Shown piece by piece: positions 23,995-36,023 of a stretch of DNA of 64,000 nt. The DNA is taken from the NCBI GenBank assembly GCA_963573305.1, contig OY754335.1, forward strand, positions 16,221,501 through 16,285,500. The letters run 5' to 3'. Below the pieces are notes generated by a model that saw only the letters and a program-made list of their open reading frames with translations, was not told the DNA's origin and ran no database searches. Source of the DNA: Pyrrhosoma nymphula (lineage: Eukaryota; Arthropoda; Insecta; Odonata; Coenagrionidae). Within the stretch, counting starts at the first letter, position 1. Each line of letters opens with the position of its first letter. The translations under genes and the position numbers were made by a program.

Positions 23995-25032
23995 AGCGAT
24001 AGCACACTGTTGGAAATAAATTGATCTTGAAGACTATTCTGCACACCACACACCACTTGTTCACCCATAGAAATCTGATGAGAAACTAAACGCCTTCGCC
24101 CATTCTTTCCCCGGTCCCTTATACCGACGGGTAAATTCTCATACAGATGTTTTATGGCAACTTCTAACGGAACTTCTAGAAATACTCAATATACACTCAG
24201 TCAAAGGCCATGCACTGGATAAGGATATCCCTCGCACGAATTCATTCGCATTTTCTTCCGAATGCCACGTAAGACGTTTACCACTTCTTTCTTGCCTATC
24301 AAATATTTCTGCTGAATGCTTCAGTGTTAACGTATTTTCATCAGTCAAGTTCTTGAAACTGGTATATTCTAATTAAATATATTTCTACTGACATAAGTAA
24401 ATGTCATACAAAAAACGATATCTTCGATAGCAAAGAAGCAAGAGTAATTTAAGTATAAAGGTCATTCTCCGACCGAGAATCTCCCACGCGATTAGCTGGC
24501 AGGACAGCGAGCGGTGGAATTATTGCGCGTCGAAAATATTTGACGACATCAAAAATTCATAACTCCCTTTGTAATCGAGATAAGAGTGACGATTCTTTCA
24601 CCAAAAACATATGTAAAGTTTTTTCTAAATCTTATACGCAGCATATATGGGTCAATATCGTGAGATACGAAAGTTAGTAGGCGACCACTTTTTACCTTGC
24701 AGTATTCAAAATATGTTGTCCAAAAGATATTTAAATGAATACAACAACAGTGAAACTCAATTAAAAACAATTTAAACCGGAATGGAGGAAAACGTATGAA
24801 AAACGTTTTTTAAAAGGTTTTACGTCATACTGCGAACCGTTTGTCTGCAACTGGATGAGGAAGATGAAATCAGAAGCGCTCCGTTACAAACGGAAATTCA
24901 AGGAAATATTTTTATAACATTTAATTTAAACTAAATCGATTAATTATTGCTACCACTAAATGTAGCATCTTTTTCTGCTTCAGAACATGTCTTTTTATAT
25001 TGCATAGCATCACATTATTCTTCCTGCCGTCA
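23995..25032. other. Noncoding stretch
   Basis: Short minus frames (24139-24348, 24549-24770) show nothing recognisable. The transposon's 5' flank may lie in the first part, but no terminal inverted repeat was seen. Confidence 0.45.
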
Positions 25033-25120
25033 TTGGCAACGTCGCACCTCAGGCCTTATGGAGATTTGAATGGGAATTGAATCTCCATAAGAGCCCATAC
25101 TGCCAACTGAATGTGGAATA
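25033..25120 (+). repeat. Unnamed dispersed repeat, copy 2, with internal hairpin
   Basis: TTGGCAACGTCGC, TCTCCATAAGAGCCCATACTG and CCAACTGAATGTGGAATA follow the same order as the minus-strand copy at 21750-21812. This copy carries an extra segment forming a perfect 12-bp inverted repeat, CTTATGGAGATT (25055-25066) and AATCTCCATAAG (25080-25091). The family is not recognised. Confidence 0.65.
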
Positions 25121-26790
25121 TTTTTAGACACATTTTATACCTAAAATAATGTGACTCGTCTTGCGTTCATCAATGGTGTAATCTTTGTCACTACATATAC
25201 TCCTTCTATTTGTTGGCCGCATCCTTTGATACATACAATAGTTCCCTCGGCAAATACAGTTTTAAAATATTTTACTTGAGTACGTTTAATGTGAAGAATT
25301 TGCTAATAAAATGTTTCTCAGCATACAGCAGGACAATTAGAATAAACTTGCGACCTTTAGAATGGGGTACAAGAAACTTAAAATGTATGGAGAGGGCAGG
25401 TTTTTGTTTTATAGTAAAATGGATATGAGATGGCTCCATAAGATGTGTGGTATCCAAAAGTGCTTGAGAGGCCCTTCACAATGAAAGCAACAGCGCATTT
25501 ACAACGAACAGATAAAAGCACCGAAACGTAAAAATGATGTATAAAAGAATCAAAAGAATGCGCGAATTTTCAGGGAGAACTCTCTCTTTAATTTTCAAAA
25601 GGAAGATGATGAGAAAACAACAGCGTGATGATTCAGCCTGTTTCTTTTGTAACAGCAATAAAAAAAGTATTTAAAATAGAGCGGCATAATTTGATGGCAT
25701 ATGGAAATGCAAAACCTTTACTTGGGTTAAAGGACGTTGCTTGGTAAATCTGGGTTTCATTTGGAATGAACAAATTTTCTAGAGTTCCTACTATTAAAAA
25801 ACCTTATTTTTCACTTTATGCAATCATATGAATTTGAAAGGATGTAACACCGTTTGCTGCAAAATAGAATGAATTATTTTGCCTAATATCTGAAAAAATA
25901 AGTGTACATTGTTCCATTGCTAAATAAAATAGTTTAGTTTACGATCTTAAGAGAATTAGAGGGTGTTTTAGAAAAAAATAACTAAATTAAGTAATTTATA
26001 TAAGTGATTTTAAATAGGTGGAATATAAAGAAATGGGTAGGGATATTTAGTATAGGGAACAAGGTAGGATCGTCATATCAAGAAAGGGATTACGTCAAGT
26101 GGAGATATACGACAAAAATAATCTACCCAGTGGTTCAAGAATTAAAAAGGCATGCTACGTACTCCATGTGGAACCTACACTCCCAATAAATACATACATA
26201 GAAGTAAGGAAACATTCCATAAAAGCAATAAGCCTGGAGCACACACCAACGGCGTTGAGGCACAAGGCAGACACCGGAAGTAATGGAAAAGACAGATTAC
26301 AAAGGAATTTTTAGATTAATAATTGATATCTAACAAGTATGGTAAGGTATTTTGAACCAATAAAATGTCCTGTATCGTTAAAAGAAAGTAAATATTTGTC
26401 GGAAACACCATAAAGATGGCGAATGAATGGATTTAATATCTGGTACGTACAAAAGTCGAATGAACCCTGTAAAAATTATGGTAGCAGCAGAATTACTTTA
26501 ATGTGTCACTTACCAAAATGTCCCCTAACCGATTCGTTCTGAGCTTAAGAGATTGTTCTCTAGACTACTGGAAAAATAGATGAAACCACCAATTAAGAAT
26601 CTTGTTGGCAGTCGGTCTGCCGTCATCGTCTAATCTTTTTAACAAATATTTAACTCTATATATTGACTCGTTTTCACTCCAGGCAATATTATACTCCGCT
26701 ACAAGTGAAAATAATCCCTAATGTAATATTAACTGTTAGTGAATTATCGAGGATATGATTATATCCTGGAGCATTTAGGCCCTTTTACAT
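25121..26790. other. AT-rich noncoding stretch
   Basis: Two overlapping plus frames (26004-26189 and 26099-26314) have a mixed, fairly protein-like composition but no domain I recognise; they could be a decayed retroelement. The rest holds nothing recognisable. Confidence 0.4.
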
Positions 26791-26917
26791 GTAACACAAT
26801 TCGCACTTTTCCACAGGGTTTTTAATTACACTACGCGTTTCAACTCATAAAACCATCTTCATGTAGAAGAACAAGTCGTAGAATCAAGACTCCTGTATAG
26901 AAGTGCTAATTGTGTTC
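26791..26917 (-). mobile_element. Penelope-type hairpin module, minus strand
   Basis: The outer arms AACACAATTCGCAC (within 26791-26817) and GTGCTAATTGTGTT (within 26892-26917) are imperfect inverted repeats. The minus strand between them reads ATGAAGATGG, a short stem region, GAGTTGAAACGCGTAGTG. This keeps the CTGAWGA-stem-GAAAC-palindrome order (ACGCGT) of the other modules, with the first C replaced by A. It is likely a decayed copy. Confidence 0.55.
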
Positions 26918-27109
26918 AATTTCACATGGATTCCTTCCATTAAATCAAGCCTCATTCCGTTGATTTAGGTCCTTTGTCTTCTAGTAAAAGATAGCTCGAC
27001 GGGAAAATGACTTGATTCGCTGGCGCATTTTTAATTTAAAATCAGTCACTCACCTCCCTAGGTCGAAAAAGCTACACTGTTGCGAAAAGAATGCTACGGC
27101 CAACATCAA

Positions 27110-27880
27110 TGACGAGAGGCGTAAGGACAGCACACCCCGCGGACAGAAAGACGCTCTCGGTTAACATCAGCCAGTCCGAGGGGAGGCAGATGGAACAGAT
27201 AAAAAGACGGAAAAAAGGTCTGAATAGAGTGACCGATGAGATGGAAAGAAAGACGAGGAGAGGGGAGGGGAAATGAAAAAAATAGAGAAAAGACGTCGGG
27301 CCGAGAGAAAGAGAAAAACAGAAGACTGTCGTATAAAAAAACTCCATTCCCATTCCGCCACCTCCCCTCCCTCTCTCTCGTGATCCAAACTTCTCCGGCC
27401 GTCTCCGTCCCTTCAGAAAACCCTTTCCCATTTTTGTGTCGCGCGGACTTGCAGCAATTTGTCACACTCGTTCCTTCTGATACTCTATTTACTCTTCCCC
27501 TCCACCCCAAACCAACTCCACTTCCTCCCCGTGACTCTCTCTCTTTCTCTCTCTCTCTCCCAGGCCCATTCTGCCTTTGGAAGTCCCCGCAGACCTCACC
27601 ACATTTTTGGGCCTCCCTTCTCCTCTTCCACCAATAAGGGAGAGATTTCCCTCCCCATCTTCTCTCTCGTACTGCGTGTTCCTCTGTCTCTGAACCCCTT
27701 TTTTATTTCAGTTCCCCCACCCCCAGCATCCATATTACCCCCTTACCCTCTCTTCCCCTCCCCCAAAGAGTCCCTAAGCCCTCTCCCTCCGCCGCGCCGT
27801 AAGATTTGGCCTCGTTTCGCCAGCACTCCATTTCACTTCCTCTCAGTTCTGTCTCCATGAGCCTGTCTCCCGGAACGGCA
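27110..27880. repeat. Long purine-rich to pyrimidine-rich island
   Basis: The plus strand is purine-rich from about 27180 to 27330, then pyrimidine-rich from about 27360 to 27850, including a CT microsatellite at 27535-27559. Overlapping frames on both strands (119, 134, 133 and 133 codons) are Ser/Pro/Leu/Phe or Arg/Glu/Lys low-complexity products. None is supported as a gene. Confidence 0.65.
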
Positions 27881-28369
27881 TGGGGAAGGGATTTTGTTTT
27901 TCGGTACAACTTCATCGGCGCGGATACTTCGTTACCCAAATTTAAGGCTCTTTCTTCTCTCTAAACATGTTCGTCTGGGCGCATCATAGAGTAGATTTGG
28001 TGCACGAGATTTATTTATTATATTTATCAATTGGAACCAGCCATCCATGCAAGCATAATTTAATATGTGGAAGGCTCTCATACTTTCTCATAATATAGGA
28101 ACTGCTCAATAGAAATAGTAAATGCTACAAATTCAAAACTTAGCATAAATTATCATGTCAATTGTTGACTTGCGATTGGTATAAACCTTTAAGGTTTCTC
28201 ATTAAAATATAGCTATGATCGATGGTCTGTAGTTTAAAACGCATTCTTCATCAGCATTAAAGTTACTTGGAGCATGTCCGCATTGATATATCTATTTATG
28301 TTGAAGAATGTTTAAAAACCTTCTATTTCTTTTATAAACGTCTTTATGAGAAATAAAAACTCTGCTAAT
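27881..28369. other. AT-rich stretch with possible repeat relic
   Basis: The minus strand around 28220-28265 reads TGCTGATGAAGAATGCGTTT, loosely like the CTGAAGAAGAACGC...GCGTTTCG end at 32.2 kb. This may be a decayed Penelope-type module. Nothing else is recognised. Confidence 0.35.
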
Positions 28370-28484
28370 ACACATAAATATTTTTATTGCACGGCCTAGG
28401 TTTCGATTTTGTGCCTCTAAATCCACACCTGAAGATGCTGTACAGCAGCGAACCCTATATCGTGCAATAAAAATGTTTTTGTGT
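28370..28484 (+). mobile_element. Penelope-type hairpin module, plus strand
   Basis: The arms 28370-28393 (ACACATAAATATTTTTATTG, then CACG) and 28461-28484 (CGTG, then CAATAAAAATGTTTTTGTGT) are near-perfect inverted repeats. The interior right side has CTGAAGA (28429-28435), then a perfect TGCTG-TA-CAGCA stem, then GCGAACCC. The GAAAC box is degenerate (GAAC), so the hammerhead-like core is probably inactive. The organisation matches the modules at 22.9 and 55.05 kb. Confidence 0.6.
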
Positions 28485-29519
28485 GGAATATCTTTGGCCT
28501 ACAACTCCGCATGAAGAGATTGGAAATGAAGTAGTCTAAAACGTCCTAGTCCGAAGCTTTCCGTTGAGACCCGCGGAGTATGTAAATCCAAAACACCCGA
28601 GTGTCAGGCAACAAAAGTTTCAGTGGCAACTGCCCAATCAGGATCGGGAAACACCGATTCCCGATCAGTCACCGATGTTAAGCATCGCTGAGATCGGCTC
28701 GAAATTGGAGGGATTATCCGGTGATCCGGTGAGACAGTATGTGCGAAATGACGTTAGCCATCGAAGCACGTTAACCCAAAATACTACCACTACTACGAAA
28801 GTTTCAGGAATTTGATGTTTTCTTTGCGATTTCAGAAAAGGATGATATTTGATGATGGATTAGTACGAATAAGATAATCATGGATACCACTACTAATCCC
28901 GTGACTCTTATGCCTGGTAACGCACAGTACAAATAAAAGGCATATTTTTCAATGAATATGTACGCTGGTGGATTGAGGTACTGAGTCGTTGACTATAGTT
29001 TCATAATTTCACAAGGAATCAGCATAATTCTATCCATGATGAGAAAACCACCTTTGCTATTTCCACACACAACTTTATTACGCTGGCACGACGTGCGTTT
29101 CACCACACTGTGGCATATTCATGTGCCAGATAATATAATTCTAGATTATAATCGTTCTGTATGAAAATCAGCGTCTAAAGCCCGAATGTCATTTGCCCTC
29201 ACGTACACAGACAAGTAATGGAAACACCAATTTGTTATTGACACATACATACAACGGTCACGCTGTTCCCTTTCGACGAGGGTAGTCTGAAAAGATTATT
29301 TCTTGGCGATAAACCTAGAAAACTGGCTCCGTTTTCAAAACCTCCTTTGCTTCTTCCGCATCCATGCATTGCTTCACTCACGGTCTTTTGTTCTCAAGAC
29401 TCATTATAGTAAAAAAATAATCAGACCTGTAATAACACATTTTTGTCTCTTTGATGGCCTCCATGTCATTATGACTCTTAGCTTAAAAAAGTTCAATTCA
29501 TTAATTATTATCTGAGCAC
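28485..29519. other. Noncoding stretch
   Basis: An 83-codon plus frame (28564-28815) has no domain. It includes a GATCGGGAA.../TTCCCGATC inverted pair (about 28641-28670). Nothing else was recognised. Confidence 0.45.
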
Positions 29520-29940
29520 TTCCCTCCACGTGTGTCGTGCACATACAAGTGCTCTTTCTCGATTCAAACACCCCCTAAGCCTCAAGTCGACCCTTTCCAT
29601 TTCTCGGGTGCTGAAGTATTCGCAGTACACTCTTTCCGCCCCCCCCCCACCCCACTCCTCAGTGCCCCCCCATCCCATCTCTCTCCACTCCACAAACCTT
29701 TTGTCGACCACCCATGCACTCGGGCGCTGTCCGGCGCACACACACAGCATGGGGGCATTTTCGGCGGTTTTGGAAACATTTTTTTCGGGTCAAAATGAGG
29801 AGAGAGGATGACTGAGAGTGGAGGATGAGGCAATGGGAGCTCAAAGCGAGGAAGTGGTGCGGGTCGGATATCAAAGAGAGAGAGAGAGAGAGGAAGAGAG
29901 ATACAGATAGGAGAATGAAGAGAGAAGAGGGAGAGAAATG
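29520..29940. repeat. Pyrimidine-rich then purine-rich island with GA microsatellite
   Basis: The plus strand is C/T-rich at about 29520-29720, including C runs near 29640-29650, and purine-rich at about 29790-29940. A GA microsatellite lies at 29876-29892. All overlapping frames are low-complexity. Confidence 0.6.
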
Positions 29941-30300
29941 GCCGGACGTCTCAATCGGACATGCGGACGGGGTTGGGCGGGATTAAGCCGTGACGTCACC
30001 CCTTGCCGTCCGTTTTGGTTTTATTCCCAGCAGCGGCAGAAGCACATCGAAGTTTTTCTCTTATTCGTATTATTTTTTCAATGCCGCTTCGGTGACGGCG
30101 AAAAGTATTTTTTTCGCGAAGAAATATTTCTCATACATATTCATATTTTGCGGCGCGTTTCTGTGCCCGCTTGCCCTGTGTTTCGGTTGTCTGGCTCCCC
30201 TTTCCACACTATGCTCCATGGTCGAGGGATTGAATTTGCGCAGGAGAACGTAAAACTGTTCTCATAACGTGCGGCCTCGTGGGGAATCGTCGTGTTAAGG
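29941..30300. promoter_or_regulatory. CpG-rich, promoter-like patch next to GA repeat
   Basis: Directly after the GA tract lies a CpG-dense patch with GGTTGGGCGGG (GC-box-like) and a perfect TGACGTCA palindrome (29991-29998), the full consensus cAMP-response element. GA tracts bind GAGA-type factors in insects. The combination is what an open promoter or enhancer might look like, but no downstream exon could be identified. The 109-codon plus frame (29938-30267) has no domain. Confidence 0.35.
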
Positions 30301-31994
30301 TTGTTCGGCCTTGATTCGGGTTCCTGTTGGACATAACTTTTCGCTTTGTTTTATTTCCTTCCTTTACTTCGGGTGGTCTCAAACAGCATGATTTGTTTGC
30401 TGGTGGGTAGATGATAAATACCGGTGGACGAGGCATTTATATGGATAAGCTGAGATCAAAGCAGCAAAGGAGGTAACAAATGACCGTAGTCATTGTTGAG
30501 ACTCACATGTGAGTTCCTGGACGTCATGGAACTCTTTCAGTTTCAAAACATTTTCATGAAATCCACTAGCACCATGCAATGGTATCTAAACGAGCTCAAA
30601 ATACCATCAGGAAATGCTTTAAAGTTAAATCCAATCACTCTTTTACGTAATTAATAAAATATATTTTTCTTTCGCCGATTCTTCCGACATCCTATTCTCT
30701 ATTCGGGTCTTCAGCATTCTCTCTCCTCTAATTACCTGCTCATTCATCAATTTCGCCTTTTCCTAATTTCCAGACCGCCTCCTCCCCTCATGCTCCATTT
30801 CAAGGACGTAATCGTTTGTCTTACGTGAAACATATGACGTCTCTGAAGAGACAATATCTCATTCGAAATCTTTTGATTCCCTTCAGTAAATCACAATAAA
30901 TAAATTTATTTCAGAGACACATATTTACTCTTATCTAGCGGAAACGCATACCCACGTTATTTTCACTTTTAACCAGAAAGATATTGCTTGCGCTCACCGC
31001 AGAGAATATAAATGAAAAAAAGGAAAGGTATTCCATAGGGACGTGGATGCTCCTAGAGCTTTTCCTTTACAGTTGCACACATAATATCTTTGCCGAAAAC
31101 AAAGGAGTTGATATTCTTTAAAAAGAAATTGCTGCATTTGGCTTGGAGAAGGGTTTGAATCCGTGGCAGTTATTCCTCTGCCCACGGGATTGTATACATA
31201 TATGGCCTAATTCGTGTCTTGCGTAATAACATTGCAGTTTCTTAATCAAATTTTGGAAGAAGGGAGATTTGCCGATGCCATATTTCCTTGGGGGTTACAT
31301 TTACTAAAAGGCAGCTTTTGTGAAACTCGGGTGACGCGAAATAATACTTTAAATATCACGGGAAAAGTATTGTCATAAAGGAAAAAGTGAAATATTTTCA
31401 AGATATTTAATTTATTTCGAATTAGTACTTGAGGAGTTAATGTATGCATGACTACCGTTAAAATTTAAGCTGGAAGGTGATATGCTGGGGCTATGACATT
31501 TATGCCATTTTCAAGTTCAAGTGACTTATCTGACTATACATCCAGAAAAAGAAACAATTTATAAATTCAATACAATTTAACGCAGAGGAAATCGCAAAAC
31601 TATAATGTATAGGGCCAATTTAAGCAAGGTTTAACGATTCCCAAATAATTTGCATTTAGTTGAATTTTGTATCGATCTCGACTGATAATTGTGACATGCA
31701 AGACATTCAAGGACTTCTTAGATCGCATAAGGACCCATATGCTTACCATACTATCCCTAAGAAAGCAAACCTGGAGAATAATTGATATTTAAGGCAAATT
31801 TGCGCAAATAAAAATATCGGATTGTTATTAAATCGGACTTGGGTGGAAATGCGGTCCACCATCAAAATAACGATTCACTTTCAGCGTGTGTTACTGAATT
31901 TTAAAAACCGCTGACTTTTATGGTTAGTTATTTGGAGATTATCTTTCATGAAAAGATATAAGTGCCAATACTTCATGGTGATTATAACAATCTG
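30301..31994. other. AT-rich noncoding stretch
   Basis: Nothing is recognised. A GGGTTTGAATCC word near 31148 resembles a B box but has no proper A box. Confidence 0.5.
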
Positions 31995-32256
31995 TACTTT
32001 TCTTTGCTTTTATTTCGTTTCACTACAACCGGTTTCAACGTTCTATGTCAAGTAGTAAATTTTCGTCATCTTTTATCACGCTGAGCCTGCCAAACATATA
32101 ACGTTAAGTGTCTTATATTGTATGAAAAGTTACCACAATATCGCATCAGAAGCAATGTCGTAGGGCACCTTTAATTCTCAAGGCGAAAAAATGTTAACTT
32201 CTTGCAGCTGAAGAAGAACGCAGATTAGCGTTTCGCTTTATTAATTTTTATTTTAA
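31995..32256. mobile_element. Penelope-type repeat with inverted ends
   Basis: The left end, read on the minus strand, is ACGTTGAAACCGGTTGTAG followed by TGAAACGAAATAAAAGC. The right end on the plus strand has CTGAAGAAGAACGC, a short loop, then GCGTTTCGC. The right two-thirds (32078-32240) is homologous to 34138-34302. This is a member of the same broad family as the other hairpin modules, with both ends decayed. Confidence 0.5.
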
Positions 32257-33179
32257 TGGAACTAGGCAATAATTTTAGTGCTCTTATTGTCTCTCCTCTA
32301 TTCTACTTCTTATTGAATAATCAAAAACTGGCAATTCAACAAATAGATTCCGAAAGTATTTTCGATGTTTTCTTAAGCCAATACTTAGATATACGTACCT
32401 ATATTGGCAGTTTTGGTGGATGCATAAGTGCATGGTTTAATAATACAACCCTAAAAAGTTATGCGATATAGTTGATCGAGGAAAACCGATACTATAAAGA
32501 ACGATGCCAAATGCCTAGCGATACACAGGTACGTGTAAAAGGGTTCAATAAGTCAAGCCTCTAACATTCTGCTTTCTCTGTCATTAGGTTTATTTCTGTG
32601 AACGAAGAGTCTTTCCTGAAGAAGCCAAAGTATCAATTTAAAAATATTGGAGGCCGAAATGCCTGATCAACGCTTATAAGTGCACATCTTCCTTTTACAT
32701 CGATTATTTCCCACAGCAGTGCGAATACAATATGTCAAACTTAAGGAGTCCTAAACGCTTCCTAAGAGATATTACGGGGGTTAAATTATTTCTCCACAAG
32801 TAGACCTCTCATCCAAATATTATAAATCTCTAACGTACACTACTTTTATAATCTATTAATCGTTCTAATTTTTAAAATGCTTATAGAAAGTATTCCAATA
32901 TTTTCTTATTTATTTCTTTAGTTCTAAATCACAATGTTTAAGTAAAGCTTTAACAAATGTATCATTAGAGGTTCCAGGTAAGAGCGAAGTTCCGGATCTT
33001 GGTCACGAATTATATCACCATTAGTTCCACTGATCGAACTAATGACAACTGGAGAATACTATCTCTTGATAAATAAAATAATAACAGAAGAACGCATTTT
33101 TGAATACCGATAGTATACTATCAATACATTTTTCAACCAGATTTCTTATTACTAGAGCTGATTTCCGCGAGATATTTTC
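32257..33179. other. AT-rich noncoding stretch
   Basis: A 71-codon plus frame (32256-32471) lacks features. Nothing else is seen. Confidence 0.45.
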
Positions 33180-33800
33180 CACGCTGCAGCGGGTACCTTT
33201 AATAGATGAATGACGAGATCGGAACACAGTTGTGAAACGACGCGAAGGCTTGTTCGACCTAAATGTTTCGGAAAGCGTTTGGCAATTAGCTTCAAGCGAG
33301 CGATCCATCAGCAGACGACAATAGAGAGCATACGAAATGCTCGTCGGCAAGGAGGCGAGGAAACAAAAGAAAGTAGATATAGCACGCGCGTACGTATCTA
33401 TGTATGTATGTGTGCACTGAGCACATATGTGTACCCAATAGGAAGGACTGGCAGCGCAGTCCCCGGCGTGCAATTAACCGTGTACGTGGAAGGCATTTTA
33501 GGCGAGCGCCAGGTCCCACGTTATCGGAGAAGACGAATGAGTTTGTCACGAACGGTCGCAGCGTTGCTTTTAGAAAATGGAACGTTTGTGCCTCTGCCGC
33601 TAGTAATTCAAGTATTGTTGTAGCGATTCGTGAGAGTGGGCCGCAAGAAGGTAGACGTAAGAAATAATGAGTCGGTCGCAATGATTGCGAGGAGATTCGC
33701 GACGTCAATATTGTTGATCGTTTTACTGCAAGAGCGTTGCTCAAAACTTCCAGAGAATTTCTAATAATTCGTGCACCTGCACCGTTCCCCAAAAATCCAT
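33180..33800. other. CpG-rich patch with overlapping frames
   Basis: This segment is conspicuously rich in CG dinucleotides compared with its AT-rich flanks. It is open on both strands: minus 33039-33473 (144 codons) and 33292-33813 (173 codons), plus 33210-33623 (137 codons). Because stop codons are AT-rich, CpG-rich DNA opens all frames, and none shows a domain. It may be an unmethylated regulatory patch or part of a transcribed region; I do not call a gene. Confidence 0.35.
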
Positions 33801-34137
33801 TCAAAGGCCTCATGGGTTTCAGTAATGTAGTCGGTCTTAGCTTATTCGTTCGTTCAATGTGGATTAATGCAATTTAAATTTCCTCTACATCATTAAAAAT
33901 TGAGCTTGATCATATCTATTGGTGGCCTTTAAACATCTTAATAAAGACTCTTGACGGTCGTACATGTTTGCCTATATATGTTAAGTGATCATTGAGTTCT
34001 AAATATTCATGCACCGCACGTACTCAAAATCAGTTCTACCAAATTACGACTGTTCAAATGCTACTGAGCTCAGTTCCCGCTATCAGGTTGGATGAACCTC
34101 TAGGACTTCATAATAGCCGGATCGTGCGTTGGGAACA
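33801..34137. other. Noncoding stretch
   Basis: Nothing was recognised in this interval. Confidence 0.45.
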
Positions 34138-34302
34138 CCGCTGAGCCTGAAAAACACCCAATGTTTCATAGAATAAAAGAATTTTAACGTTATCATTTTG
34201 CCTCAATATCGCATCAGCAGCAATTTTGTAGTGCAGCTTTATTTCTCAATGCGAAAAAGTGTTAATTCCATTCCGCTGAACAGGAATGAAGATTAGCGTT
34301 GT
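34138..34302 (+). repeat. Second copy of the 32.1-kb repeat
   Basis: GCTGAGCCTG, CAATATCGCATCAGCAG, then GTAGTGCAGCTTTAATT-like sequence, GCGAAAAAGTGTTAA and GATTAGCGTT occur in the same order and spacing as at 32078-32240. The CTGAAGAAGAACGC box is replaced by CTGAACAGGAATG. The orientation is the same, about 2 kb away. Confidence 0.6.
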
Positions 34303-35039
34303 CAAAAGACCCTACTGATTAGATATTCCTTTTCACAATGGTGGTGACAGATTGGGCATTGATTTACTTACTTTGTATTTTTACATATAGTTAAAATTTT
34401 CAAATCCGTCGTTGCCTATCTATAAAGATCAAAAACAAGAATTTGACGTATTATTCTCAAATTTATGAAGTCTGCAAATAATGCCTCTTATGGATGAAAC
34501 ATGGCGATAAAATGATGTAATTATTAAAAAAACCACTACAACCTGCATAATAGAAATTGAATATTGTAAATAAAAGCATCGTGAACAGATGGCCGTTCGA
34601 TGGCTTTCCTGACCCGGAGCAATGATTACTTCATTTGAGCGTTTCAAAATACTTTGAATGCCTTTTCTTTCATCCGTAACTTTAACTAGATCAAGTGACG
34701 TGTATTTTTTATTCCTTTTACGACCCGAGATTATCGAACTCTCTTGAATTATTTAATAAGTTTTCATCGCTTAGCTACAGGATACATATATAATCAATCT
34801 CTTCGAAACGCTTGACGTAGTTCTAAAGTCGTCATTAAAGCCGTGAATACGTCGCGTAAAGTTAAGAAATCCTTGGGGAAAATATAATATACCCATAGAA
34901 ACTGGAGGAAGGGGTCTCACTCGCAAGCGGCTTGCCAATTAAAAGAATAATTTTTATTTTTTTTGTTTTAGCGTTTTTTATGTACGGTATGCGCCTTCGT
35001 TGCTGCTCATCATCAACGGTCGTGTGATTTTTATTCCTC
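34303..35039. other. AT-rich noncoding stretch
   Basis: A 72-codon minus frame (34429-34647) has no domain. Nothing else was recognised. Confidence 0.45.
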
Positions 35040-35560
35040 AGAGAGCGCTGCTAGAGCTCTTCTTTCTCTCCCTCTCTCACTCACAAACTCCCGGCTCGTC
35101 TACGTCGATATCCGGTGGGGCGGTGGCGTTGCTTCGCGGGCTTCAATCGGGCGATATCCTGCCCGCGCTTTTAACTGTTCTCTCCTCGCAGCATCATCGC
35201 ATTGGAGCAGCAAAGTCTTTTTCGCAGTCATATCCGCCCCGGAGAAGGGCACGAACCATTCTCGCCGATCAAGAACTGGGGGGGTGGGGGGGGGGGGGGG
35301 GGGGAAAGAGGGCTTTAACCTGAGGGGAGAAATAAATGTTTAAAAAAACTTGGGTCTTCCGAGAAAGTTGGCGATTCGATGACCCGAATAAAGGGGTACG
35401 AGGAAATGGCAGTGAGACTGGAGAGGAGTGAGGGAGGGGTTTAGGGTACGAGTAACCCAGGGCATTGGGCGGAAAGGAAGCAGTGGATGGAGTGGGAAGG
35501 GCAAAGTTGAGGACGTTGACTGGGGAGACGTATTATTAAGCAATGGAAGATGTGCAGGAG
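35040..35560. repeat. GC-rich island with long G run
   Basis: C/T-rich and CpG-containing DNA (35040-35270) is followed by a near-continuous G tract (35278-35304, a single T at 35285, then 19 G). Purine-rich DNA follows to about 35540. The 107-codon plus frame (35000-35323) reads into the G tract and ends soon after; it is not supported as a gene. Confidence 0.55.
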
Positions 35561-36023
35561 AATGAGCCATTGGAAAGAAGAATATAAAGAAATTCGCAAT
35601 ATTGTGAACTGAAGGACTTCTTCATATGGATCATATAAGTGCTCCTAACGCAGGAAACTATCTTGAATATTGGTTTTAATTGACAAGTTTCAGTACAGTT
35701 ATTTTCTATGGAAATCGTTCAACTTTGGTACGTGATTCACACATGGAAAATTATTTGAGGCAGGATTTAGACAAGGTTTTAAAATAGTTTTCTTCAACAA
35801 TTATTAATGGGATTTGAATCTAGTCTGCTCAAAGTAAAATAGAACAATATACTGGAAGAGAAACATTTAACTAAAAGAGAGATGTTTTTGACATCAATGC
35901 AAACGTTCGACTAACCAAAGGAGATTATTTCTTCCCCAGAATATACCGAGGTGGGCATAATATTTCAGAAATTTGATTGTTTCAGGCGTGACTTCATGGA
36001 AGTGAAAGATATCCCTTTTAATA
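35561..36023. other. AT-rich noncoding stretch
   Basis: Nothing was recognised. Confidence 0.45.

Noticed and set aside
27072..27939. Several 119-134 codon frames on both strands
   Set aside because: All are low-complexity products of purine- or pyrimidine-rich DNA.
31140..31160. B-box-like GGGTTTGAATCC
   Set aside because: No A box at the right distance and no SINE body; probably chance.
33039..33813. 144 and 173 codon minus frames and 137 codon plus frame
   Set aside because: CpG-rich DNA opens all frames at once; no recognisable motif in any.
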